In this document: piece after piece, positions 11,280 through 23,300 of the stretch
Layout: each line of letters starts with the position of its first letter
How positions within the stretch are numbered: the first letter of the stretch is position 1
DNA from: Gaeumannomyces sp. JS-464
Lineage: Eukaryota; Ascomycota; Sordariomycetes; Magnaporthales; Magnaporthaceae
Assembly (NCBI GenBank): GCA_002197995.1
Contig: NGZR01000007.1
Span: 2,066,399 to 2,130,398 of the forward strand
DNA: 64,000 nt
Direction of reading: 5' to 3'
Made by a program: the position numbers and the translations under genes
The notes under the pieces: generated by a model
Database searches by the model: none
Told to the model about the DNA's origin: nothing
What the model saw: the letters and a program-made list of their open reading frames with translations, nothing else

Positions 11280-11395
11280 TACTCGATCGCGGGCTAGGGC
11301 GCGCGCAGGCCAAAATACCAGGGCCAGTGCATAGGCCTAGAGCTGTGGGGCACCAGTTGCCACCCACGTAACTCCAGGCCACCTCTGACAGTCAT

Positions 11396-13543
11396 CGAAA
11401 ACCAGAAAACCACGTGAACCAAGGATAGCGTGGCATTCAGCCTTCTCCACGGAAAAGCCATATCTGTAGCCCCCGTTATGGTTGAACACCTGGAGCTCAT
11501 TTGGTGTCGTGATAAGCGGGGAGCGGGTAGCCTTGCTCATCGATGAAGAGAAAAGCAAGGCAGATCGGTGGTGACTGTCTTCATGCCCAAATTTGAGAAT
11601 TCTGATGTCCTTTGCCCCCAAGTGACTGGAAGTTGGACGGTTGAGGATAGGATCAGGGTTAATGGGTCTTTCCCAATGCGCCCAGCTCCAACTTGAGGCT
11701 GTGAAGAGTAACGCGTGTGGTCAGTAGGTAAGTAGAAGATCTCAGCTGCTGTTTTCAACAGCCACTGCTTCTTCAGGTAAGACCTATGAGCAGGCGGGTC
11801 CGAACTCACCTCGTTCCAGGGGGCTCACATCTGCAGGAGCCCGGAGCTTTTCTTCGAGATTTTTTGCCACCCACAGCAGGGACTGCGGAAACGTATCCAC
11901 AAAGAGCCCTGCCACGTAGCCGTGTCCGTAGACCTGCTCAGCCTCTCGAGCGATAGAAGCAAGAGCCGGAAGCCGATCTGAAGGATAGCTGATGCCCGCA
12001 CGGGTGTATAACTCGAGAAAGACGCGCCAAGTGCGCTTTAAATGCTTGAGTCCCTTCCAGCGGTTGTCCCTGTCTTTGGTCCCTCTCCCCGCCATCGACT
12101 CCAGCCAGGGGAAGTTTTGACTGGCCATAAATGCTTGACATTGCCAGTAAACTTGACTTTGGCAAAGTAAACAATTCTGCGTGAGAAGAACCGCTCTTGG
12201 AACACCCAAGCTCGAGTGTCCCAGCGGCTAGCTCGCAGATCGGCGTAAAGATCTGAGTTTCTGGTGTCAACCCCTGTGTGCAAGCCGCCGTGGCGCCTGT
12301 GAAAGGGAGTGATAAACATGTCTCCCAAGTATCGGCCGGAGAAAACGCAGGGGACACGGGCTTCGTATGGATGCGGGGGCGCCTCGCCCTCGGCGATTTC
12401 GGGATTTCGTATGTAGCACCCTTCCTCGCCGCTGGAGCCGAGGCAGCGGCGATCGTTAAAGCTGCGCTGGCATATATCGAGCCCATGATAAGGGTGTGTC
12501 GTTTCCAGTCGTTCTTATCGTCTTGAACTATGCAAATCGCATCAACCCAGAGGTATTTATAACCAATGCGGCGTGTGATCTCGATGGCTTGCTGGATAGT
12601 ATAAGACACAGTTTCTCCACAGGGATCCCGCGGAGGAGAGACTGATAGTTGGAACTGTTGTGCTCAGATATTTGGTATCTCCCCAGCAGTAGCTCAGGGC
12701 GCAAAAGGGCTCCCGGAGACCATGTGATTCTACCAACCGGACCAGGCTATTGTCTAGCGAGATTTCTATCAGCCGTATTGATGCCTGTGGTCCCGTGTTG
12801 TCTTGCATGCTTCATGGTTTGCAGTGCACACATCCAACCAGGATTTGATTGTGCGCATGGCCTCTTCGGAGTCTGGAGGGGTCGGGGCACGATTTGGGAT
12901 GATATGAGAGATTTCGTCTCCTGCGTTTTTTTTTTTTTTTCGTTTAGGTTATTCAAACTTCTTGACTGGATCTTTGACAGGGAGGCTCGAAGTACCAGAG
13001 GGATTCGAAATACCTGGCTTGGGGTCTCGGAGATACAAGCTCACAACTCCAGCAAGTAGAAATTCCGGGTTGTTGGGATCGGACGGCAGCTCAACGAGAA
13101 TTTCGATAGCAAAGCCCGGGTTTCTGGAATCGCATGTGGAGTTTCGTCGCCAGCTTTCATCTCCAAACCAGATAAAATTGTCTCCATCAACGCCACGGAG
13201 CCGAAGAAGAACCCTGGTGTTCGTCTGGGAGGCATGAGTAGAATCCCATGAGAGACTCTGGTGGGAAGTCCATAAGAGGACGAAGACCGGTGTCTCTGTA
13301 GTCTTTAATGGCCTGGTCCATGACGCAACACAGGTCGCATATCTCGCGGTTGTTGCGAATACCGCCAAGGCCGTGGCTGAGGAGCACGCCGCCGTGGTCG
13401 CCTCTAGAATTGAGCTGTCGCAAGTGTTCCATGTCTATCTGCGCACATGTTCCACAAAGTCGGTAGCCTGGAGTGCTGGCTTTGGGCCAAGGGGTGTGCC
13501 CAGATTGGCCGAGCCGAATAGTATGGGCGGCACGAACTGGCAT
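11396..13543 (-). pseudogene. HET-domain (heterokaryon incompatibility) gene, multiply frameshifted
   Basis: Reading on the minus strand and crossing frames, a HET-domain protein can be followed. The N-terminal region is Cys-rich (CGTCAQIDMEHLRQL, ICDLCCVMDQ). Next come MRTIKSWLDVCTANHEAC and then the HET core: REPFCALSYCWGDTKY, RGIPVEKL, QQAIEITRRIGYKYLWVDAI, CIVQDD, SIYASAALTIAAASA, and RAWVFQERFFSRRIVYF. The C-terminal part includes YWQCQAF and YVAGLFVDTF. At least six frame changes (near 13,215, 12,800, 12,655, 12,615, 12,415 and 12,150) interrupt it, too many and too close for introns. The copia insertion at 11,390 cuts the 3' end. HET proteins trigger non-self recognition cell death; this copy looks dead unless the indels are sequencing errors. 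Confidence 0.82.
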
Positions 13544-13801
13544 AATACCATAGCGGCCGTACTCCCCGACGTGAGGAACTTGCGAGCTGCTTCCATTACT
13601 GTTGCTTTGAGCGGGCGAAGGAAATAGTGTCGTCGAAATAAGCTGTGTGATCAGACATCAAAAATAAAGAAGGCGGGGTCAATGTCGATGTTGATTGGGA
13701 CACCTCATCCCCTGGAGGAGGGGTAGTTTTGCCGACAAGAGGCCGAGAGATACTGTGCCAACATCTGTAATCCAGCCAAATCTGCTCAACCTCGAGCCGT
13801 T

Positions 13802-14823
13802 CTACGCAAGATATTCCGCAACCAACCCTCCTAAGATGGCCGCCGCCGTGAGCCAGTATCCTTTGGAAAACCACGCCCAACAGCTGGCCGCATTGTCCAG
13901 GTCCACGGCGACCACCATCCAGCCGACCGACGCGAGCGATCCCGCCACGCTCACTGCATGGTAAGCCGGCCCCATCCCTCCCAGACGCCCTGCGGCGACC
14001 AGCGCGACAGCCATGCAGCTAACAAAGACCCACATCCACGCGCGAGGGTGGCGGCGAGCAGCACCGCCATGCTCTTGACCGATCTTGCGGTCGCTGGCCA
14101 GGTCCAGGCGCGCGTAGATGGTGTCGTAGACCACGACCCACAGCGTCGACGCGACGACCAGCGCCAGCGCCGGGGTCCCGCCACGGCGCGTCGACGCCCG
14201 CGGCCGCGGCGCCGACGACGATGGCCCACGACAGACAGAAGCCGAGCACGACCTGCGCCAGGTGAGTGTGCCGCTTGGCGAAGGGGTAGTACGCCGTGCC
14301 CAGGATGGTGGGCACCACGGCGGGCGCGGCCGCCGGCGGCAGCGGCAGCAGGAACAGCGCCGCGCCGGCCGCCTGTGTCGCGGTGAAGACGAGCGCGGCG
14401 CGCGGCGAGATGGCGCCCCGGGCGACGGGCCGGTTCTTGGTGCGCGCGATCTGCCGGTCGATCGGGGCGTCGACCAGGTCGTTCCACGCGTGGCTGGCGT
14501 TGTTGAAGACAAGGAGCCGCCGAGGAGGACCGCGGAGATGCGGGCGAGCTCCCAGGCGTCGAGCTGCTGCGCGTGCTGCCGGTGCAGCATGGTGGCGCCG
14601 TGGAAGACGCCGAAGAGATGCGGGATGTAGATCAGGAAGACGCCGGCGGCCGGCGGGTTGAGGCGCGAAGAGCTGGATGTATGGGAGCCAGGCGGCTGGG
14701 ACGTAGTCGACCCATCGCCAGGGGCATTGGCTCCGCCGGCATAGTGCTGAGATACGGCAGGTGGGGCGGCTCCGCCTTGACACCAACGTGCTCCGGCTTC
14801 TGGGTGACTGTTGTAGACAACAT
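13802..14823 (-). pseudogene. UbiA-family membrane prenyltransferase (frameshifted copy)
   Basis: About 340 codons starting MLSTTVTQKPEHVGV. UbiA enzymes join a prenyl diphosphate to an aromatic or polyketide acceptor in a membrane. The first Asp-rich motif is NDLVDAPIDRQIARTKNRP and the second is YDTIYARLDLASDRKIG; both keep their aspartates. Hydrophobic segments such as VFLIYIPHLFGVFHGATM and FCLSWAIVVGAAAAGV are typical of the fold. The RLNPPAGVF and PHLFGV wording is closer to fungal meroterpenoid prenyltransferases than to COQ2. About six small indels (near 14,710, 14,672, 14,513, 14,175, 14,072 and 14,043) break the frame, and several compensate one another. It may be a real gene with sequencing indels. 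A PKS lies 2.5 kb downstream. Confidence 0.8.
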
Positions 14824-15954
14824 TCTCGACTACCTCGGGAGTGGGCGAAATACTGTGTCGGCAGGAAAGCTTGGACAAGATGAGAGGAATTTACACGAAA
14901 AGAAACAATGAACATACTGTATCTGAACCGGTGCCAAAGGCTCACCTAATACCTACAACATATAGGCCTTGGCAACTTCGGCTTGCTTCGGGCCGGTTCC
15001 CGCGAATCCTATGTAGTCAGAATAGGACTCTCGGAACCGCGTCCCCATGGAGCTTGTGTAACCGTAGCATTGGTGTCTGCACGGCTGACTGCGCGCTACC
15101 AGCCAAACCCGTTACGTTTTTGGGTGTTAAGTTGCAATTATTCCGAAATGTTCATGTTTCTGTCTCGTGGTAGCCGTGCCCAGCCATCGGGCAAGGGACA
15201 ATCGCCCCTGCCGTGGGGAGAAGTACTACAATGTGCCCGCTTTCGATCCTCCCCAGGATCCACCTGTGGATTGCTCGCCCGCGGCAGAGCTTCTTAGAAC
15301 GGAAGGAGGCTCACGGACATGCTGCGGTTGAAACCGGAAAAAAAAAATACCTACAGGTACACCTCTCCGGGACCACAAAGGTTAAAACGGTGGATTCCTT
15401 GCTAATTAGGCCTGGTTCCAGGTACATTTTTCCGCATAGAAAATCGCACCCAAACCAATGTATCTCTACCCCTGTTTACCCCTGCCTTGGATCCACCGTT
15501 TTAACCTTTGTGATCCTGGAGACGTGTACGTACGTCTGTCAAATCGAGGCTTGGGTTACATTGATCTCACGGCTTGAAGGCCTGGTCCAGGCGGGGCCGC
15601 ATGCCACGTACCAATCTAACCAGGCGTCTGTTCGGATCCCTCGGACTTGTCAGGGCTTGAGAGACACAGATAAGGTCGAGCGTCGCGGGCGCACGTGAAA
15701 GTCGAGGCATCGAGCTTACCATTCCAAGCGCCCCAGTGGTGGGATCTCCGATGCGTAGAGTGGCAGTGTTTGCCCTGTACAACGGAAAATTTCCTACCAC
15801 CGCTTATCAAAGCCTTCTGACGCCAAGCGCTCTCACATATACTGGGAGTGGGATGCCGACTAGCCCCGTGGGGATTGTTCCGGCCGAGACGTGCTTTCCC
15901 CTGCGGTGCCGATGGGGCGGGCTCCTGGGGCAGTGTATCCTTGGGGCCGAGGCT
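14824..15954. other. Intergenic; contains a small MITE, otherwise nothing seen
   Basis: Between the prenyltransferase start and the 3' end of the DUF3605 gene. Apart from the MITE at 15,360-15,526 I find no coding or structural signal. Confidence 0.5.
15360..15526. mobile_element. 167-bp Tc1/mariner-type MITE
   Basis: Inverted termini of 36 bp (15,360-15,395 and 15,491-15,526; 3 mismatches by eye) begin CACSTCTCC and share CACAAAGGTTAAAACGGTGG. TA flanks both sides (15,358-15,359 and 15,527-15,528). There is no coding capacity. Size, TIR and TA target fit a non-autonomous Tc1/mariner or Pogo derivative. Confidence 0.88.
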
Positions 15955-16724
15955 TCATGCCAAAAACACCTGTGGCGCATCTCTCTTGGTGATTTCGCAG
16001 AGAAATGCCTCATCGGCTTGATATAGCATCACGTGGAAGTGTTCCAAGCCGTCGACCGATCTCAGGCCCGTCGTATTTCTCCACCACACCGTCTGGTCCG
16101 GCCGTTAGCCATTGCCTGTCCAGCCAGACTTTTTTCGGATCAAGGGAGAGAAAAGGAAGAGTACACGACTTACATGACCTTCAGGCATCCTCGACCTAAA
16201 CGCCCTATCCACAAACCCCTCGACCTGAGTGCGCGCGCGCGGCGTCAGCAGAGTGGTGACGGGGTCCTCGTCGAGCGCAAACTTGTCCACACGACCAGGT
16301 GCACAATCCCGCTCCCCACGTCGTACGGCCAGTCGTTGTACAGCACCCTGTAGTCATCCTCACACTCAAAAGGCGGTCCCCTCGGCACCACGGGCGTCGG
16401 CCACCCCAGCCGCGTCGCGCGCACAAGGGGATGACGCCCCCGCTGCTCCCGTGGGTCTTGCCGAGCTCGAACCCGTGCGCCTTGTACCGCCGGAGCTGCG
16501 AGGGCAGCCTGCTGAACTCGTGATGTTGCCCTTGCGACGATGTCCTTGACGGCGGCCCAGTCCGGGGCAGGCCTGGCGTTGCGGAACTCGTCGTCCGTCA
16601 GGGTGAGCACGTCCATGTTCTTCTTGGGCAGGTCCCGGAGGAAGACGGGGCACTCGGCCGTCCATTGCTCTGGCGGCAGGTGCAGGTTCCAGAAAGGAGG
16701 TCTCCGATCCTCTAGTTGACCCAT
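15955..16724 (-). CDS. DUF3605 / N-acetylglucosamine-induced protein 1-like
   Basis: Starts MGQLEDRRPPFWNLHLPPEQ. Exon 1 runs to 16,174, an 81-bp intron (16,093-16,173, GTAAGT...CCAG) follows, and exon 2 ends ITKRDAPQVFLA. DUF3605 hallmarks are DWAAVKDIV, DDYRVLYNDWPYDVGSGIVH followed by LVVWT, and WWRNTTGLRSVDGLEHFHV. The family is widespread in fungi; biochemical function is unknown, although one Candida member is induced by GlcNAc. The middle (about 16,270-16,530) needs two or three single-base frame changes in GC-rich sequence to read through. It is unclear whether it belongs to the neighbouring PKS locus. Confidence 0.72.
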
Positions 16725-17336
16725 GTTTCGCCAGTTAATCGTTACCTGTTAGACTCGAGATTTGCCTGCGTCTCGAAAATGCGTGAATGTCGACGTTCCT
16801 TCGGTTACATTTTATGGCACCTGTGGGATCCCCAGATTCAGGGATTGATGGCGCTGTGTGGCTGCGGCACGGTGGATCCCATCCCCTCAATGGGTCCTGC
16901 GAAATGGTCGTGCGTGCGTTCGCCAGGCCTTGTGACGGGCAACGAACTACTGGTCATCAACTTGACATCATCATCCATGGATAGAAAGAGGATGTTCAAA
17001 GACCGTCACCTGGAGGAAATCAGTGAATATGAATACTCTATCCAAACGTCGATTCAATTAACCTATACACAAATATTAGCAGCTCACGAAGCCGAGAAGC
17101 GAAGCTAAGAAATGCCCCAAACAAGCCCAACCAAATTCCTGCCAGCGGGAATGCCTTACTCCTCCATCCTTCTATGCGGGAGACATCGTGTCGAAACAAA
17201 GCGAAATCCATCCAGATACCCCAAAACTGTCCAATGCACCAGTTACATCCAAATGTTAACACACAAAAATGGAGAGAAACACTCTAGTTAGCGTCAGCTC
17301 CCCCTTATCACGCACTCCCAGGTAGGCCCCCTTAGC
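16725..17336. other. Intergenic between DUF3605 gene and PKS 3' end
   Basis: 612 bp holding the promoter side of the DUF3605 gene and the 3' flank of the PKS, both on the minus strand. No further gene or repeat seen. Confidence 0.5.
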
Positions 17337-20300
17337 TCAGCCCGGTGCAGAGCTGCTCTTGCGGCAGACGGCCTTTGTCAGCGTCTGCACGCTTCCGCTG
17401 CTGAGCAGCTCCAGCACCTGCATGTTGGCCTCGAACTCGCGCGTGATGAAGTTGCGGATTTCGATGGCGACGAGCGAGTCGAGCGGGTAGTGGCTCAGGC
17501 TGCGCGTCACGTCAAGTCCTCGCCTCCATCATGAGCACCGCCGAGATCTTGTTCACGAGCCCGCGGCACACGGCCTCCTCGGCCTCGGCCAGCGTTGAGG
17601 CCGCCTTCAGAGCTGCTCCAGGTGACAGCATTGCCGAGCCCGAAGAGTCGCCCCCGCTGGCGGCCGTTTCGGGCTTCCTCGGCTGTCGCGAGCAGCGACT
17701 TGAACTTGGCGTCCGAGTGCCAGAAGGGCTTGCTGGGGGCGGAGGAATGCGCATGCCCGTGATGATGTGCCCTCCGCAGGCGGCCGTGGTGCGACCCTCG
17801 ATGCATGCGCCGATGAGAGCAAGCACCTCGGCCTCGGAGATGGTACTGTCGGCGCCGAGGTTCTTTGCAAACCTCAGCGGCACGCTCCGGCGCCGTCGGC
17901 GAGATAGCCAGCGTCCGAGACGGCTGTCAGATCCAGGGAGGCGGCCGGGAGGCCGAGGGATAGCGGTGCTGAAACGAGGGCGTTGAGGAATGTGTTTGCC
18001 GCCGCGTAGGCTGCCTGGCCACGGTTGCCGACGGCGCCAGCTGCCGACGAGATGGCGATGAAGAAGTCGAGGGGTGACGAGGACGTCTGGAGCGCGTGGT
18101 GGAAGTTCCAGGCGCCGCGAACCTTCGACTCAATCACTGTGGTATAGTCTTCGTAGGCCATCTTCTCAAAGAGAACGTCGCGAAGAACCATAGCGCCGTG
18201 GACAACTCCCCGGACTGGCGGCAGACCATCGAGGCCGCTTGCGAGAGCCCGTCAACGCTGGCCTTGTCGGCAACGTCGCAGCGACGTACAACGACATTTG
18301 CTCCGGCTGCACTCGCCGAGCCGATCAACTCTTTGACCTTTCCGGTCGCAGAGCCACTGCGGGAGAGTAGGACGACATTTCCGGCGCCCTTTCGAGCATC
18401 CACTTGGCCATGCTACGACCGAGACCGCCAGTACCACCGATGAGCAGGTAGGTCCCGTCAGATCGGAGCAGGTTCTTGGTAGCCTTGGATGGGCCCTGAT
18501 ATCGAGCGAATTAGTTAGATGATTCTGAGAGGATAAGGTGAGAAATCTGGGAGCGAGTGTGAGATGGACTTACCATGACCATGTCCTGAGATTTGGGCGC
18601 GACAACAACCTTGCCAGCAATCTTGCCGCCCTGCATGGCCTTGAAAGCCTCTTGCACCTCTGAGATGGGGAAGAACAGCACCGGCCTCGACAGCGCGGAG
18701 TTTGCCCTCAGCCAAGAGGCTTGCGATGTCACGGATGACTCTCTGCATAACAGCAGGCGTTCAGCGGAAAGGCTGAGCATGTCGACACTGATAAAAGCAG
18801 CGTTGCTAGGTCGGCCATCGCTACCGAGATCCACGCGCGAGAGGCAGAGACAGTGTCCACCAGACACCCGAACCTATCAAGACACGACCATCTCCCTGAC
18901 GACCTCCCCATCGGTGGACTGGTTCAGAACAACGTCGACACCACGACCCCCCGTGGCGGTGCGGATGGCGACGCCAAAAGCGGCCCCCCGGCTGTGGAAG
19001 ATGCAGCTCTCGGGAATACCATAGCACTCCATCAGCAGGGTCTTCTCAGTTGCGTTGGAAACTGTCGCGTAAATGCCCTTGACGGACCCTAGGATGTTTA
19101 TGGCAAGACACAGAGCTGCCTGTCCCACAGGAGTAGCAGCGCAATGGATGAGGAGAGTTTGGCCGGGCTCGAGACGGGCCTGTCCGACAAGGGCGTGGTA
19201 GGCTGTAGAGTAAGCCAACGGGATGGTTGCGGCTTCGGAGAAGGCCATAGTATCGGGAATGGAGAAGGTGTTGGCGACCGACGCACGGGTCAGCGTCGCA
19301 TAAGCGCCCCGATCAAGGGTCAGGGCTGCGATGCGGTCACCTGCCTTAAAAGAGGAGACGGATTCGCCGACGCGGGTGACGATACCAGAAGCCTCAAGGC
19401 CAGCAGGGGTGTCAAGCTTGGCAGCGCGCAGAGCGTCGCCCGAGTTCACTCCAATAGCCTTCACCTCGAATTCGATCTCCTCGACCCCTAGTGGTGCCTC
19501 CTGGACCGAGTCATCATCGACAAAGTACGGCTTTGCTCCGTTGACCATCCTGATTGGGCGTCCCTCTTGCTTGAATGGCTGCTGCTCGATTACGTTGGGA
19601 TTCGTTTGGCGATGGATGTAGGCATTCGTGTCAGCATCATCGACAATGCGCGGCGTGTAAAGCTTCCCGGCCCGCTCCATGAACTCCATCTCCTTGGAGG
19701 CTGAAAGGCCACCAGAGAAGGCAAGTTTGACGACATCGAATACGGTCTTGGCCATCCTTCGCCTGGCCATATCCTCAGAGATTTTGGAAGTAGCGGAGTC
19801 CAGGTCAAGAGTGGCAAAGGGAAGCAGCGTCTCCGATCGGACCGTCCGGCTGAGACCGCAAATCATGTTGGAGTCGGGGGAGGTTGCCGAATCGTAGGCA
19901 CCGCGGACAACCCAGAGCAAAGCCTGGGCAGAGCCCGCCAGAGCACGGACTGCCTCAAACTGCTGCTCGGTCGGGTCGGCCAGGAAGGGGCGGTCGATCT
20001 CGTTCAGAACGATACACAGCTTTCCCTCGGTGTCGATGTGTCCCAGAGTCCCCATCGTGGGACACAAGGTGGTGGCGCGCTCAACAACATCGGCGAGACA
20101 GCGAGCCAGGGTGTGTTGGAAAGCGGTGTCGCCATGCACGATGACTATGTCGGCATCGGGGAGAGCACTCTCCTCTGGCTTGGGGACCGCAGGGGCGCCG
20201 TTCGATTGCGGCGCGACGGTCGCGTCAGCGCCATTGACGAGTGCGGACTTCAGGACCTGCTCCCATTCCAGCTTGTAGCAGAGCTCGCGTGGGGCATTAG

Positions 20301-23300
20301 CCTCAACCTCGGCCTCACCATCCATGATGGGCGCGACTTTGAGGTTCTGAATCTGGACCAGGAGGTCATTGCTCTCTGGCGCCGTCGCCATTATTGAGAC
20401 ATTGGTCGGGGATGGTTCGTCCTCAGATTCAGGGAATCGAGCTTCACCATAGGCACGGATGATGCTTCCGGCGTCCTTGGTGTGCTTTGTCACTTCGCGC
20501 GAGATAGTAATCTTGCCGACTGACGAGGGGAGGTAGACTATCTCGGCGGTGGAACCCGCACGGCCAGCAGCAAGAATGGGCCAGTACATCTGGATCAACG
20601 ACTCAAGGACGCTGGGGTGCAGGACCGACTCGGTCATGTAGTGGTTGGGCATGTCCTGAGCGATGTCGGCAGTGACCACATCGGCGGAAAGAATGGGTCG
20701 ACGAGGCGGCGCAGCCCTTTAGGCCCTGGAATGAAGGCCCAAAGGTGACCCCAAGCTCCTCCAGGCGCTCGTACATCTCAGTTTCGGGGATACCAACCAC
20801 ATTCTCAGACTGCAGGGCGGCAATAGCAGCATCCACTGTGCCTCGGATCGCCTGCTTCTGTCGCTCGCCATCGACCTCGTTGTTATCGTCGCAAAGGGTC
20901 GCGATCTCGCCGGTGCAGTGCTCTGTCCAGCCGTTGCTTTGAGTCCAAGAGGAGATGCGGAAGGTCTTCCAGCCGATTTGACCCTGTTGCTTGTCGTGAT
21001 GTGGCCGCACGGCGATGGTCATCTCGACGTCTCCATCGGCCAGTGCCAGCGGCTTCGAAACAGTCACATCACGCAGCTCGAAGCGGTCAAACGCAGTGTC
21101 TTTGCTCTGGGCAAGCTGGGCCGCAGCCTCGAGTGCCATGGCAACAAAGCCAGAGAAGGGGAAGATGGTGAGAGATTGGACACGGTGGTGGCGCAGCCAT
21201 GGCAGGTCGTCTAGGTGCACAATGTTGCGCCATGTGGGCTCTGCATCGGTCGAGTAGATAGCCTCGACGCCGATGAGATCGTTGCGCCCAAACTCGCGGT
21301 GTTTGTGCATCTGTGTCATGCGAGACTCGTGCCAGAACTTGGACGAGTGATTCCAGACATACCTCGGGAGGTCGGTGAGGAGCGTCGGCTGCTTGGAGCT
21401 GCCCTGGTTGGCAGTGCTGAGGGACCCAGCGGGGAAGTTGACAGCATTTCATGTTCAGGAAGGCGCCCTTCATGAACAGGCCGCCCGCCAGATCGAGGGC
21501 TGTGTCGACAGCACTCTTTTTACGGAGAAGAGCCGCAGCATAGGGCGTCTTGGGCCGGCCGACGGCGGCCAGGATCTGCTTGATGGGACCCTGCAGAGCC
21601 GAGTGAGGACCAATCTCCACCAGAGCATTGATGCCTCCCTGGTCAGGCTTCTGCTCAAGCATGCCAGAGAGCGCCTCAGAGAAGCGGACGGGGCATATCA
21701 AGTTGTCGACCCAGTAGCTGGCAGTGCACCTGTAGCCCTCGGCGCGGATGCCGTACAGGGACGAATGGAATTGCACGTCGGTGTTCCGCGGCTTGGCCAA
21801 GTGATCGATGGAGTCGCGGTACTCGTCAGCGACAAGATTCATGTGGTGTGAATGATAGGCAACGTCAACCTGAAGGCGACGGCGGAACATCTCGGGCTGT
21901 TCCTCCTCGATGACACGCTCGAGGTCGGTCAACACTGCCGCATCGCCAGATATCGTCAAACTTGACGGGCTGTTGTAGCACGCGATGCGGACTTCTTGCT
22001 GCTTGCGCTTGACAGCGTCGATCATTGGCTGCAGGTTGCTCTCGGAACCTCCAACGGCCATCATGCCTCCAGCAAGATCGGCATGGCGCTTTTGGAGTAC
22101 GGGGATCAGGCGACCGCGATGGTATGCGATAGCGACAGCGGAGTCGAAGGTAATGATGCCAGCCGCATATGCTGCGCAGATTTCGCCGCTTGAGTGACCA
22201 GCGACAGCGACGGGGGTGATTCCCCAAGAGCGAAGGAGATCAGTGATGGCAAGTTGAACAGCTGTGCAAGCCGGCTGGCTGATGTGCGCCTCATTGACTT
22301 TGGAGGTCTTCTCATCCCGGCTGAGTTCTTCGACAAGTGACCAGGTAGCTCCCAAGTCCTTCAGGCGGGCGTCAGCGCGGTCGAGCGCGGCCTTATAAAC
22401 GGGGTATTGGTCATACAGCTCGCGGCCCATGCCGTACCACTGTGCGCCCTGGCCGGTGAAGACGAAGCCTATCCTCAGCGGCTCCGGTTGAGTCTTTGTC
22501 GGGATGACCTTTCCGGCGTTCAGCGTGTCAACCAGCTCGAACGAGGTCGCAACGGGAAGCGCCAGTCTCCATTGCAGGTGCGATCTTCTTTGGCCGAGAG
22601 TGTATGCCACGTTCTTCATGAGGTCGGCCTGGAAGACTTCTGGGCGTTGCTCGAGGTAGATAACCAGCTTCTTCATCCCACCGGCGAGCGACTCCTTGTC
22701 GTTGGCCGTCAGAACAACAAGCTTCTTCCCGCCAGACTTGGGCTTCTGCTGCGGCTGCGACTGCGGCTTTGTCTTCATGACCGGCTCGGGAGTGTAGGGT
22801 GCCTTGGCGAGGACAACGTGGGCGTTGGTCCCACCAAAGCCAAAGTTGTTGACACTGATGTACTTCTTCCCCTTGGGCCATGGGCGTTGGGTCTTTGCGA
22901 CGGACATGTGCCACTCCTTCCAGGGGATTTTGCTGTTGGGCTTCTTGAAGTCATGGTTGGGCAGAATGAACCCCGCTCGAGCATCATTGCGGCCTTTATG
23001 ACGCCAGCCAGACCAGAGGCGGCTTCGAGATGTCCAATGTTGGACTTCACCGAGCCGATATAGAGGGGGTCCCGTGCAGATCTCCCTTGGCCCAGGGCGT
23101 TGTGAAGAGCCGTCGCCTCAATGGGGTCACCAACTCTGGTGCCAGTGCCGTGTGCCTCCACATATCCACAGTCTAGGGGGTCCAGGCCGAAATTGCTGTA
23201 GACCTGATTGATAAGCTTCTCTGTAGTTTCAAAAAGTTGCTGTTAGTAAAAGCTCAAGGGGAACAACAGAAGGCCTGCCAGGACAAAGGGTGTCGCGGAA

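Larger units (their letters stand above)
4109..11390 (-). mobile_element. Ty1/copia LTR retrotransposon, RIP-mutated, with nested DNA transposon
   Basis: Two LTRs of exactly 170 bp (4109-4278, and 9346-9406 joined to 11282-11390 once the nested insertion is removed) bracket a minus-strand gag-pol. Target duplications are GTTAT (4104-4108) and GTCAT (11391-11395), differing by one C-to-T change. A primer-binding site abuts the 5' LTR and a G-rich polypurine tract abuts the 3' LTR. Gag, protease, zinc-finger pre-integrase, integrase and RT motifs occur in copia order. Without the nested element the length is about 5.4 kb, normal for copia. The body from about 4.1 to 9.2 kb is heavily RIP-mutated and non-functional. 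Confidence 0.93.
9346..11390 (-). repeat. 5' LTR of the copia element, split by a DNA transposon
   Basis: The LTR lies at 9346-9406 and 11282-11390 (61 + 109 = 170 bp). The split is at a TA duplicated on both sides of the nested element. This copy shows almost no RIP change, unlike the 3' LTR at 4109-4278. Confidence 0.92.

Noticed and set aside
11396..13543. Several separate small genes in the HET region
   Set aside because: The pieces align in order to one HET-domain protein; one frameshifted locus is the simpler reading.
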